Positions 12,503-23,587 of a stretch of 64,000 bases of DNA are shown here, one piece after another. The DNA is taken from NCBI GenBank assembly GCA_000827265.1, contig KN834877.1:28313-92312 (forward strand), read 5' to 3'. Within the stretch, counting starts at the first letter, position 1. Each line of letters starts with the position of its first letter. The notes beneath the pieces are model-generated. The model saw only the letters and a list, made by a program, of their open reading frames with translations. It did no database searches and had not been told where the DNA came from. The position numbers and the translations under genes are program-made. The stretch comes from Collybiopsis luxurians FD-317 M1 (taxonomy: Eukaryota; Basidiomycota; Agaricomycetes; Agaricales; Omphalotaceae).

Positions 12503-12589
12503 ACGCGTGATTTTCGTGGGAATTACGGCACGCTCGTGGCAAATTCGCGTGATCAATATGACGCGTCCCGCGTCTTACGCTGGACGCGT
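12503..12589. promoter_or_regulatory. Three ACGCGT (MCB-like) sites upstream of DGK1
   Basis: Perfect ACGCGT hexamers occur at 12,503-12,508, 12,561-12,566 and 12,584-12,589, about 210-300 bases upstream of the DGK1 start codon. ACGCGT is the MluI cell-cycle box bound by MBF (Mbp1-Swi6) in yeasts. A role here in cell-cycle expression of DGK1 is inference from spacing and clustering only. Confidence 0.45.
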
Positions 12590-12699
12590 CGCCTCATCAA
12601 TTCTTTTTTACGAGCATTCAATCCGGTGGTATCCCAAGACTAGCGGTTGAACCCGCTCATACATGAAGAAATTGGGTTGGCTGTTTTGCCAAGATTAGC

Positions 12700-13460
12700 C
12701 TTTCTGCTTCATGCTGACAGCGTTTGCTTTGAGTTAAGCTATGTCCCATGATCATGTCAGCCCTCCCAAATCGCAAGTCCCGGGTAATCTGTAGCTTTTT
12801 GACTCTGAGCGTGTCCAGCGCCTCTCTCTAGCAGCCTCAGAAGGTCGTCCCTTGGCAGCATCAATTCCGTTCTTGAACCTACAAGTCGTTTCTCGAGTTC
12901 AGCCGACTGGAGAGTGCCACATTCCGAGAACCCTCAATTGTAAGGAGCGACGATAACTCCATGAATGGCTGTCCCCAGTTGACATTTCCTTTTGCAATCC
13001 TTACAATCGGAACAAATACGCTAATAGATCCGACGTATTGGTACTGCTATAGATGCCCTGTCCAAAAGAAAGAAAAAAAAAAGATGAAGCACCCACTCTG
13101 TTCGCATTGCGACTCTCTATATCATGCCTGAATGTAATAAGGTTCGTCAAACGCAAGCTCTGGAGTCCGTATGCCAACCGCGACTCGTGCAGCATTGCCA
13201 GCCTTATAGAGTACACCACCGGTAATACAGGTTTCGGGAGGCCAGTATTTCATGATCTTGTGCATCGGGAGCTTGGTAATTGAATCCTCTAAAGATTCCC
13301 CCAATTGGTATAGCTTGTAATGAACACCGTTGGACGCACTAATACCATTGCGAGTGACGCGAATGAGCACTCTAAGGCGAAGTATTTCGAAGTTAAACGA
13401 TGATGCCCGAGAGGAAGGCAGGAGTGAGTCCTTCGACAGGGCGTGGGGGTGCGCCGTGTT
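12700..13460 (-). pseudogene. Tyrosinase 3'-part pseudogene
   Basis: This is a degraded copy of the 3' third of the tyrosinase gene at 16,137-19,364. The segment 13,122-13,370 reads 'SITKLPMHKIMKYWP', 'ITGGVLYKAGNAARVAVGI' and 'TPELAFDEPY', matching 'SIIELPMDKIS', 'ITGGVLYRADNVARVVIGI' and 'TPEFAFDGPY' of the intact gene. Downstream at 12,740-12,990 the DNA matches the tyrosinase C-terminal exon (compare 16,195-16,560) but is full of stops and indels. The copper-binding half is absent. Together with the neighbouring Zn-cluster gene and its own pseudogene it shows that a tyrosinase/Zn-gene block was duplicated. Confidence 0.8.
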
Positions 13461-13897
13461 GAATCGTCAACCCGGCTTTATTAAGGTGGACTGCTCCAGA
13501 TGTATGTAGCGTTATAGCTGGAGTTTGATATAATGTCAGGTACAACACGATAAGGACGATTCGATAGCAAATACTAAAGGCGTGACAAAATGATAAAATA
13601 ATACTCAAACAACGCGCAGCAGTTACGAGGACATAAAATATTACTGGGGAAGCGCTATAGCTAGAGTGTAGTAGATCGACATCGTAAAGGGTACAACACG
13701 GGTAAGTAAATGAGAAGCAAAGAAAGAAATGACAAGGACTTGAAGAAAAAGATTAGATGACGAAGGAACAACATTAAGAGACACTATTTTTCAGGCTAAA
13801 ATTGAGATCATAAAATAGATCCATCCCCAACGTCAGCGGCAGGATTAAAAGATGCGACCGGAGATGAACAAAGGATAGGACTCGAGACGAACATCGG

Positions 13898-15182
13898 CTA
13901 CTCGTACCAGAAAGGATTTGGTGTAACCTCAAATTTACCTCTGCGGTTCTCATATTGGAAAGAACCCATTCGCTCAAGTTGCTTTCGCAGGTCCTCCGGC
14001 TCATGATGCGGAAGCCAACTGCACACTTTCAACCACTTCAGAGTGTCCCCATATTCGCAATGCCTCTTGTGACAAGCCTCGCATTGTGCCTTGTCCGGAG
14101 ACCAGATGCAGCATTTTTTCAAACGTGAATTTTGGCATTTCCTGCACGCAGGCTGATCGAGGAATGATGATTTGTGTTAGAAGGACGACCGATCTCGGAG
14201 TGAAATGGAAAATGCTCACCAAAACCTGGGACATTTCTTGCACAAAGGCCGCATTGGCAGTCAAGGACTGGAATGGCGCGAACACACTTTCGAAAACAGA
14301 GAAGATGTTGCTTTCATCGATAATTTTTGGTTTACCAAGAATGAGCGCTTCTTGTGCCTCCTGAGAAAGGGCCCGATAATCGAAAGGCAGTGTGCCATTA
14401 AGAGAAACCACCCTCGTTGGGACAATGGCCGCAACATCTACTTCCGGTTTCTTGACTCGGATTCCAGAACATGGATCGATACTCGAAGTTGAAGCTTTAA
14501 ATTTTGTCTTCTTCCGTGAACTCTCTGCTGAAGATTTGGGATCATCGACTTTGCGCTTTCCGCTGAGCCTTGTGTCTGTAGAAGGTCCCGCAGAAGCGCC
14601 GGCGTGAGGCGAAGCGGAGCTGTCAATCGCAGTAGAAACACTAAAGCAAAGAGTTTCAGAATTTCCAGGTCCCGTCGAAAACATGAGAGCAATACCTTGC
14701 ATTCCCATAGCCAAAATTAATGTCCTCAAATTCGGTGTTGAACAGAGTATCGAGCTCTTGATGCAGGATCTTCTTCTTCTGTCGGTCCAACTCTTCCCTT
14801 CGCTTCCTCTCCTTCATCTCACGTGCAGCAGCGGCTTGTATCCATCGTGGATCGACCCAGCCGCCACTCCACGATGCATCGGCATTGGCGAGCAAGAATG
14901 CGTCCCCACTTTCAAGGGCATTTCGAGCCCGATTTCCCAGATCTTCCTCCGACTCGCCTTCTCTCAGTAATATCTTGATCATTTCTTCATATCTATGCTG
15001 CAAATGAATGGAAGTTAGGCCCAGGTAGCCAGGAGGAGGCGATTCCAGCCGACCTTATAGAGAGAATACTTTTTTGCCCATTCCACTAAAGACATCTCTT
15101 TCTGTTCTACTAGTGGAAGCAGGGCGGCATGTTCTAAAACGGCTATTCTAGCCAGCTTATACTTTGATAAGAGTTCGGACAT
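13898..15182 (-). CDS. Zn-cluster-like Cys-rich protein (hypothetical)
   Basis: Four exons join cleanly. Exon 1 starts MSELLSKYKLARIAVLEHAA. Exon 2 carries 'HRYEEMIKILLREGESEED' and a basic coiled region (AAAREMKERKRREELDRQKK). Exon 3 carries a Ser/Lys-rich stretch with the nuclear-signal-like 'SGKRKVDDPKS' and 'SSRKKTKFK', then 'EAQEALILGKPKI'. Exon 4 carries a Cys cluster starting PACRKCQ and containing 'CIWSPDKAQCEACHKRHC', ending NPFWYE. The spacing C-x2-C-x7-C-C-x8-C-x2-C-x4-C resembles a fungal Zn2Cys6 cluster, but sits at the C-terminus rather than the usual N-terminus. The total is about 340-350 residues. A nuclear or DNA-binding role is plausible from these features only. Decayed copy at 21,330-22,110. 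Confidence 0.65.
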
Positions 15183-15329
15183 AGTGGTTGCTCTTGGAGC
15201 TTGAAGCTTTAAGCTCGAGTCGCAAGTTGACTCTATCTATCTCTTTGACTCGTGGGAAGACTCGGACCGTTCCGGGTGCCATGCTTGAAGAGGTCCGGCA
15301 GCTAAATTTTCCTTCGCGCCCATTTCTAC

Positions 15330-15850
15330 TTATGTGTCCCTCTTATGGGATCCCGTTTACAAGATCAGAAGCTGAGCGGGCACATTCGTCAAGTAACATG
15401 CGTCTACGTTAAACTTAAGGAGGTTTCGGTATCGTCAGCCTTTCTACTTCGTGCTTACACCGCTTGCCTAATTTAAGCCGTACTGCTCATTTTCCGAGGA
15501 AAAAAATTGCTAGCGCTGTCATTTTAACTCTTGAATACAGGTTGCTGATTCGCCTTCTATCTCGACTCAATATGATTTGCACTTCATAGTGTACTCGCCA
15601 TTATCTTTCAAACCCTCTTCTAAAAGTGCATTGAAATCTTCGCACCGCGAGAACGGTGAGGTATGGGTATCACAAAAGACCGGGAAGCACATTGGTACAT
15701 TCTCGACACCAATCGGCATCAAGTACTCTCATTCCATTCTGGCTTTACATGTACGAAGCTCAAGAACTAGAGTTCACAGTCCTCGTTGTCATTGCGAAGA
15801 TGGTTGTTTCAGAAATGTAAGCGGTGAGTATTCAGTTAGACTCCAGTAAA
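15330..15850. repeat. Duplicated intergenic block (pair with 20.56-21.06 kb)
   Basis: About 15,330-15,400 and 15,590-15,780 match 20,560-20,640 and 20,670-20,985. Shared landmarks include 'agaagctgagcggg', 'ccattatcttt', 'ggtacattctc' and 'tgtacatgtac'. The open frame on either strand is not preserved between copies, so I regard it as non-coding flank of the duplicated Zn-gene/tyrosinase block. Confidence 0.6.
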
Positions 15851-16136
15851 CACATTTATGCAAGATTTACTGTAATGAATTAGAATTCAAATGGTGCAAC
15901 TCGTCTCGTCTTATTTCACGCTCTTCCGTTTTGATATCTCACGAACGAGTGTCCGAATCCGGTGGCCTTTCGACCCATCATTGACTTTCGACTAGCAGAG
16001 GCTGCTTAGGAAGCTAGAACTCTTTCGAGGTGAGCTTCGACTGTATTCCCGCATGACATAGACTAACATGAACATCTTTGTTTCTTTACATATGTATATA
16101 CATATTCCAGTTTCATTCTTGCCAGTAACCGTCACA

Positions 16137-19100
16137 TCAATTGCGTTGCGACAGCTTCCATCCCGGCCTATCCAAATGAGGTTCGAAAATATCACCATGA
16201 TCATGCCAGCTATCCCAAATCGCCGGTCCTTTCTTTTTCTCATCATGATGAGCAACATAAGAAGACGCCAAAGTAATCTGGGGCCTAATAAGGACGTCCA
16301 ACGCCTCATCATGCGGGACCGTAGAAGGGCCTCCCTCCGCATTAGCGATCTCGTTCTTGAATCGATCAAGGATTCTCGCTGTGAGTCGTTTCTTGAGTTC
16401 ATCCGCAATGGAACTGGATAGCGCTACTCCTTGGGCGCTCTCAAGAATTTTATTGACATCTTTGATGATGTTGGGAGGAACAACGATAATTCCGTGAATG
16501 ATCGTCCCGACTTGACGTTTCCTCTTACAATTTTCACAGCTGGATTCGGGATCCCTAGCAAATACGCTAATAGATCCAACGTACTGGGATCGCTTCAAGA
16601 ATTGTTCATCAGATTACCTTCCTGGAAGAAGAATTGGATCACTCACGTTATGCGAATCCTTGTATCTCACTTGAATAGAATACGGTCCATCGAAAGCGAA
16701 CTCTGGGGTCTGAATGCCGATGACAACACGTGCCACATTGTCAGCCCTGTAGAGCACGCCACCGGTGATTGGACTACGACCAGGTAACGGACGAACAGCA
16801 AAGGCTGAGATCTTGTCCATCGGGAGCTCGATAATCGATTCGACTAATGGTGTCCCAATGAATGTGAGTAATAGACAACATGAGAGGCCTAGGGATGTGG
16901 GCGCACCGAGACCATAATATATTTGCAAAAGTTCACGATAATCTTCTCGTTGTTTTTCATCTTTAATTGGTTGAGTTATATCTATCTCGCCAGCGACCTT
17001 TGGGTAGGTATAATCTTTTTTTTGGTAAGATATGAGCTGGATGATTTTCAGATACACAGTGCTCACGTTTAGGGTAAGCATTCTTGTTGAAATACCTCGC
17101 TTGATCTGACGTCCAATATTTCTTGCTGTCAATGCGGAATGGCGCCAGCTCTGTGTCTGGCAAAAGCTGCTGATTCTGTTCAGATCAAGTCAGTCAATGT
17201 TTCCAGAATTCTACGGAATTCGCCAGCAACAAGTTACGTACATAGACAAGCGCATAGGATCCAGTATTCTGCGTAAAGACAAAATCTTCTCCGTTCCCGA
17301 TCTACCCAATTGACATGTTAAAGAAAACGACAGAAAAAGAATACTCACGTAGCATGCTTCCGGATAAACGTATTCCCAAAGAGCATATAGACGATCAACG
17401 TTGCAGTGATGAAGGAAGAAGCTGTCGTATCCGAGTTAGAGACAGGTGTGTAGACGATACCGTTTGTAAAGTGAACTGCCACCGTGACTGGAAACTTACA
17501 GGGGATCGAAACCAGCCTGAAACGCAGTCAGCGATATCCCGAATTACATGTATCGAGAAGATTGCTCACATAATCCGGGAAGCCGATGTGGCCATTTCCA
17601 CCAACAATGTCATGGATGGAATCATGAACACCTTCCAGGGTGTCTATAATCGCAGTGGTACTAAGCAAGCAAGAAATTCGTACTCGCAAAGTAGAAAGTC
17701 TTACCTGCATTGTAATAGTGGAGTTTGTTGGAAGATTGCGTCGTATGGTTCGAAAATTCGTCGTAGCTTGAGAAATTCGCATGAGTTTAGATCGATTGTG
17801 ACTGAGCGCTGAGCCCGAAAATTGACATACATTTGACTACCCTTTCCGGGGTCGTTGGACGGGGGTAAAGCAAACAAAGAGGCGACGCGGTGTCTGATAC
17901 ATGGCGCTTGCTGTTTCATTTCGCTGGACGAATGCTTGATAAGTACTTGATCAAACAGTGAATAGATCCATCGAACGTACTCATTGAGCAATTGATTATC
18001 GCTCTTTGGGTATGGAGCTGGGTCGTCCCTGGGGCCATAACGAACAGTTTTCATCCATTTCGAGAAATAGGCTGTGGACTAGAGTTGGCGTCAAACCATA
18101 TTCAGCTGGTGATATGCTTGGAGTGATAAGAAAATCGCTGACCACCGGAGCATTCGGGTCATCATCATCCGGGTAATTTCCATCCTTTGGTCTTTCCTAA
18201 ATCGGGAGACTGATAAATTCTGGCTATGCAACAATAAGGAAAAACCCTGACCTTGGCCTTATCCCCGCCGGAAGGGTTTTGCTGGACCAGTAGAATTAAA
18301 CTCCTCAGAGCAAGGCCTTTTTAGTGTTATACGAAACACATACGTTCTTACGGTCCGCGAATCCCGGTGGGATCGTTTGAAATGGGAAATAAGCAAGAGG
18401 GTTATCGACCAACAGGGTGAACGTGGAGTTTTCTTCCTTAAGTCTTATCTTGACGGTATCTTCATAGAGCACAGGAGGTAATCCCTCCTTCGCGACTTTC
18501 TCTTCGGCCCAATCCCACCATCTACAAACACCGTATTCAGTCAATTCCTTTCCACTACCAATATTTATTAGAGGTCAGACGTACGGAAATCGCAATTGAT
18601 CAGCAGCAGTGGTCCATCGACCTGGTTTGAAGAGGCCGAACATCTCGAGATTCTGGGCAAGAAGTTCCGCCACATCGCCGATGGATTGCTGAAGCGGAAT
18701 TAGGATAGGGAAGCCACGACCAGCATGTACTAAATTTTGACGCGTACCTCAATCGCTAACATATAAGCACGGTGCCTAAGAACCAGTCAAATCATCTAGT
18801 ACCGGCGCCTCAGATGTGTGTACGCAAAACGCTTACCAACTGGGAAACAACACACTACCGTGGTTACAGTACTAAAAATGAGTCGTTTTACTGAGATTGT
18901 TCTCGGACAATCGCAAGTGCACTTACACCACCAAATCGATGTGGTTTGGGATTCTTATCCTTTGGGTCATCCGCGTTAAAATCCGGCCTCTTGTCATGGT
19001 CTGGATCGCCTGGCCATTCCTGCCGACGCAATCATTTCAGTTCTGCTAGACGACAACGCAAGATAGTACAAAAAACCTTGTACGGAAGTCCATGGATACC

Positions 19101-19364
19101 AGCGAGTTCCGCAAAGGACATGGGTGGAGACCGTTCTCTAGCAGCTCCGATGGCAATCAACGCGTCCAGGATCGACCTAGCATGCTCATTGTTCACGTCG
19201 AAGTCCCTCACAATGGATGGGACATCCCGATTCTGGATGACAAGGTAGCTAAAAATGAAGAGCGCAAATTGGTCAGGATGATCAGACTGAAGTTCCTCGA
19301 TGGAGTATCTTGGAAACACTCCGCTGCTATTCTGGCGGCCGGTGATTGGAACTGGGAACGACAT
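16137..19364 (-). CDS. Mushroom-type tyrosinase (polyphenol oxidase)
   Basis: The product is a type-3 copper enzyme that hydroxylates monophenols and oxidises diphenols to quinones, the first steps of melanin formation. The start MSFPVPITGRQN matches the usual 'PVTG' N-terminus and has no signal peptide, as in cytosolic mushroom enzymes. The CuA ligands are His91 (AGIHGLPY), His131 (YCNHGSVLF, with Cys129 placed for the Cys-x-His thioether bond) and His140 (FPSWHRAY). The CuB ligands are in 'EGVHDSIHDIVGGNGH' and 'FFLHHCNVDRLYALW'. The 'FPWWDWA' and 'YVGSISVFAR' core motifs are present, followed by a C-terminal lid-type domain ending LSQRN. About a dozen introns were joined by eye, giving roughly 600 residues. 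The junction near 17,655-17,705 does not keep frame between 'YDEFSNHTT' and 'TTAIIDTLE' with the obvious GT-AG pair, so a one-base frameshift or an unusual splice is possible. Confidence 0.85.
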
Positions 19365-19369
19365 TGGCT

Positions 19370-20555
19370 GGATTGTAGTTGCGAGTCAAGATGCTGGAAA
19401 GAACTTTTTCGGAGAGTCAGTGGCCAGAACTAGAGCGTGTTTTATAGTGATCTTGGTTAGCCCTCGTATAACAGCAAAATTTGAGCCACAGATACATCCA
19501 CAGAGCAAGGCTGGTCTGCTGATTGCAAACAACAGGGTTATACGACGGTGCTTTCTACTGGCCGTGCCAGAGTGAATAGAGGCATCTTCAAGCTTCCAGG
19601 GCGCGTGTCACCTCTAGCCTTCAGGTTCAGGCTGTCAAATGCCAATTCAGATACTGAATAAATGACAACGGATTTAGCATGGATTCGATATTGAAAGCCC
19701 TATGTTAGGGAAAAACATGAGGTACAAGTTGAGGGCTATTGACTCACGGCAGTGTTGTTCAGAGACTGCCATCCAGCTGGTCAGACTTGCCTTGTTCCAG
19801 GACTCCTATTTGGTCACTTCTCCTCCCAATGAGTATCTAATGCGGAATGTCTGTAAATTTGGAGCCCGGACCTGTACGAAGGTGATTCTGAAGGAGATAA
19901 ATGGTTTTTTGGCAAACGTAGTGGTTTGAAAACTCAGGGAGCAAAGTATTGTTCTTGTCATCTGATAATCAATCCTTCCGCGACAGCATTCATAGAAGAT
20001 TTACTGGCATTGCTTTCGATTTGTGAGCCACTTTACAATCGCATTCAGCTATAGCTTGTTGCGAGTACATACAACTGATGCTTGATTTTTGTTTGACAGG
20101 TATAACGGTCCCAAAAGGTTGAAACTACCAGAAGGGCAAAATATTGTTCCTGCCTATTCGATAATCAATCCCGCAGTAACAACAGATGGAAGGTCTGCGC
20201 GCTAAATTCACCTCTTGTTTGTCGCTCGGACTACGGATTCCTTCCAGTTAGAATTAGCTATGAGATAGCCAATCCATTCGGCTGCAGCCAAGTACCGAGC
20301 TTGCAACTTTACCAAACAGCCGGGAAGTTCGCAAACTTATCTTATCGATAAATTACTATTGGTGTCTCGTTCCCTGAGGAGGTGGACAGCTAAAATGAAG
20401 CGCGGAAGTGTTGGAATTCGGAATGATGGGAGCACTCGACAACCTCTCGTGATTCTGAGTCCTTCACCCTACGGAAGCCATTCATGCCGCCACCGGCTCT
20501 AAAGGCTCGTCGGTGACTTATTTGGGACATGTTGCCTCATCGAATTTCTTTCATA
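19370..20555. other. Tyrosinase upstream region, no gene recognised
   Basis: I see no supported gene. An internal direct repeat of about 50 bases lies at 19,940-19,988 and 20,134-20,183 (shared 'tattgttc' and 'gataatcaatc'), suggesting a local duplication within the promoter region. Short open frames here have no recognisable domain. Confidence 0.5.
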
Positions 20556-20559
20556 CCCG

Positions 20560-21060
20560 TCTCTATGTGTCCCTAATGGTGATCCAAGACTCAGAAGCTG
20601 AGCGGGCGCATCCGTTAAGTCACTAATCCCTACGCTGTCTCGACTCAATCGGATTTGCGTTCGGCAACACGCCATTATCTTTCTTTTTTTTTTATGGAAG
20701 CACTAAGGCCCTAGGTCACTTTCAACCCTAGGCTAGTCCCAGAATGTCAAAGTTCCAGAGTTGAGATCTGTGAAATGACTTCCTCCTGGGCGCCATTTTC
20801 TTTCAAATACCTCATAAGTTGCATTTAAATCTTTGCGCCCCGAGGGGGTAGAAATACAGATATCACCAAGAATCAAGATCCAGACAGTACGGTACATTCT
20901 CAATTCCGAACGTCCTGAATTAGGGCCAGGCTCTTTAAATACTCTGATATTGCTGTACATGTACTACAGGGTTCAGGAACTAGTGTTTTTGAAATCTGCG
21001 GCGAAGATAGTTGTTTCAAGAATGTAGCAGTGAGTCTTTCTGCTCCTTGCCTACGTTGTT
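20560..21060. repeat. Second copy of the 15.3-15.85 kb block
   Basis: It is colinear with 15,330-15,850 and leads, in the same order, into the decayed Zn-gene copy at 21,330-22,110. A poly-T stretch at about 20,682-20,692 and small indels separate the two copies. Confidence 0.6.
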
Positions 21061-21329
21061 TACACGAGCTGATGATGGCAATCAAGTAAAATGCGGAGGC
21101 TCAGACAGTTTTAAGGATTGAACCAAATGTTTGTAGCGTGACCCTCTATTTCAACTACAGTAAATCGACACTGTGAAGATGAAGGATAAGTAACCAGATA
21201 ACGAACTAACAAAAGGAATTTGACGACAGTCAAACAACACGCGAATTAGGTTTGTACAGTTTCAAGAACCACAGCAGTAATGCCTCAGCGAGAGGATTTC
21301 CGAGGACTATTTGCAAAGAGATCGATAGA

Positions 21330-22110
21330 TACTCGTACTAAATAGGATTTGGGATCACCTCATGAGTCATGCTCATGTCATTTGTTGTACTCATAGGTAA
21401 AGGAATGTAAAACTTCCAGTCGCCGTCGAACTTGAAATTATGACTACTCGTGATCCGGAAGCTGGCCGGCTACAAGCTCTCAACCATCTGAAGGTCGCAA
21501 CGCATCCCTTCACAAGCCTTGCACCAAGCTCTGTCCGGAACCCAAATGCACTTTCGCCTTTCTCCACACCGACTGCGGCTAGGTTAATTAGTGGGATCAT
21601 TTTCATCAACACAGTGATTCCGAGAATGAATTCTAGATTGAGATGCACCAAGAAGTCAGAAATCTCTTCCGCGAAGGCTTCATTTGCCTGTAGGAGCTGG
21701 AACAGAATAAGGTTTCAAAACTATTGCAATTTAATCGGAGTCTTTAATAACCTTGGCTTATTCAGGAGAAGAGCTTTTCGCGCTTCTCAAGAAAGGGCTG
21801 GGTAATCGAAGGGTAGCCTGGGTTTTGGTCATATCTGGAGGAAAGTTTTAACAGTCTCTGTAGACTCTTCGTTAATTTCATTGTATACATTTTTTTTCTT
21901 CTTTTTAGGTGTCTCCGCAGAAGAAGTGCCATCTTCGACTTTGCGCTTTCCAATGAGCCCTCTGTCTGGAGGAGCTTCAGAATTGCTGTCCTGGGATAGT
22001 GAAGAGCTGGCAGTTTCTTCAGATGGTATAAGGTCACTGGGAAGGAGATCAGTAATCTTGGAGGTTCCCGATTGGTCTAAAGTACGTTGTTTTTTACAAA
22101 CTCGAAATTA
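21330..22110 (-). pseudogene. Decayed copy of the Zn-cluster-like gene
   Basis: It matches the gene at 13,898-15,182. The DNA at 21,460-21,560 corresponds to the Cys-cluster exon (compare 14,000-14,110; shared 'cacaagccttgca'-like and 'tgtccgga' text). About 21,660-21,830 corresponds to the 'AFVQEMSQ' to 'EAQEALILG' region. About 21,900-21,990 corresponds to the basic 'KKTKF' and 'SGKRKVDD' region. Stops and frameshifts break it throughout and several cluster cysteines are lost, so no product is expected. The far end fades near 22,110. Confidence 0.7.
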
Positions 22111-22249
22111 ATGTTATTCAGGACAGCATTGAACAGCGTGTCAATTTTACGAGGTTGGAATGAAATGAAGGAATCCTTCATATGATGCGCATTTTGTTTT
22201 TCACTTGAGCAACACAGAAACAGTATTCTTAATCATATTCCACCCGCAG

Positions 22250-22792
22250 ACAGAGCTATGCACTGTCCACTGTGTTCATTGCCACATTGTTGGTGACAGG
22301 TATCAGTGTGTTTAATAAAAACTACCTGGGTTCAGTTAGGCAGGTGCATTAGAGGCAGTTCTGTAAAGACGCAAGGCACTAACTAGGACTGTGAGTTTGT
22401 TTGGCCTTTAAAGTATTCAGTAGGTGTAATTTGGTACTAGTAAGCTGTAGACTGGTCGGTACTGATATTTGGTAATTTGACTTGGTGCCAGACTTTCTTT
22501 ATTATATAACTTTCAGTAACTGGTAAATGTGAGCCTGAAATAACTGACTGCCCTGGGACTAGCTTGCTTAGACTATAATAAACTTGATGGTGTAAAATGG
22601 TAGCTCAAACTACTAGCCTCTTAGTGGGTCTAGCTAGCTTAAACAATATAACTTGACTTGACTTGACTTTAGTACTTAAATCTAACCAACTTGCACAACT
22701 GGATTCACTGATACAGATTGCACAAAGCTCTTAGAAAGTAAGTGCAAGGTAAACTTTATATTTGGTAGTAGGTAAAAGTGGGGAGGGTTCTC
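22250..22792. other. Unassigned DNA left of the gap
   Basis: No coding frame is recognised. A short tandem TTGAC tract (acttgacttgacttgac) lies at 22,651-22,670. The low-complexity, TA-rich composition and position next to the gap suggest repeat or transposon DNA, but no family can be named. Confidence 0.35.
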
Positions 22793-22889
22793 NNNNNNNN
22801 NNNNNNNNNNNNNNNNNNNNNNNNNNNNNNNNNNNNNNNNNNNNNNNNNNNNNNNNNNNNNNNNNNNNNNNNNNNNNNNNNNNNNNNNN
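22793..22889. other. Assembly gap (97 Ns)
   Basis: Sequence is undetermined; the number of Ns may not be the true distance. Confidence 0.99.
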
Positions 22890-22911
22890 ATTACTTCCTA
22901 TTTAAGCAATT

Positions 22912-23038
22912 TGACTCATAATGACTCCAAGTGACTCTAGTTGACTCCACCTAAAATTTTCAAAAGCTTCATTAGCCTTTTATAGTATCCATGACTCATT
23001 TTGAGTCAAGCCAATTCATTTAGAGTCATTCTGACTCA
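22912..23038. repeat. Cluster of TGACTC/GAGTCA motifs
   Basis: Eight TGACTC or GAGTCA hexamers lie in 127 bases: 22,912, 22,922, 22,932, 22,942, 22,992, 23,002 (as TGAGTCA), 23,023 and 23,032. Four are full TGACTCA or TGAGTCA heptamers, the Gcn4/AP-1 core. Both orientations occur with roughly 10-base phasing in the first four. It could be a transposon end or a bZIP-binding array. Confidence 0.6.
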
Positions 23039-23587
23039 TTTTACTATGACCTGAGCTCTATGAGTAAGCAAAATAATCCTAATTCTCCTACCTTATCTTA
23101 TCAGAGAGCTCCCTAGAGATTCTTACTCTCTGAAAATATTTCTAATAATTAATTAAATATTTACCAGTAATTTCTTGAAACAGGAATGGCTCCTGACATT
23201 GGCAATACCACTCATTATATGCACCTTTAATTATAACATTCAAAGCTGAGGGCTGCCCATTCATGACTCTTGACTACAGCATCCACTCTATATCATACTC
23301 TAGAGTGTTATTGTATTTTGCCTCCTCCAAGTCCTGCCTCATATCTGCCACTTTTGCATATTCAAAAAGTTATATCCTCAGCTCTCACAGTGTTTGAACT
23401 TCGAAGAGCAGATTGACCTTGCTCTGCAATTCGATAGTAAGTGATTCATTCTTCTTCAGTGGAGGGTCTAAAGCCCCTCGAGCCAGTTTATACCAGGGAG
23501 CTGGACAAAGGTATTTCAGTTATGCTCAGAAAAGCATGAGGGTACCAATAACAAGTGTCCCCTGGTGGCACATGAAGACATATGGCC

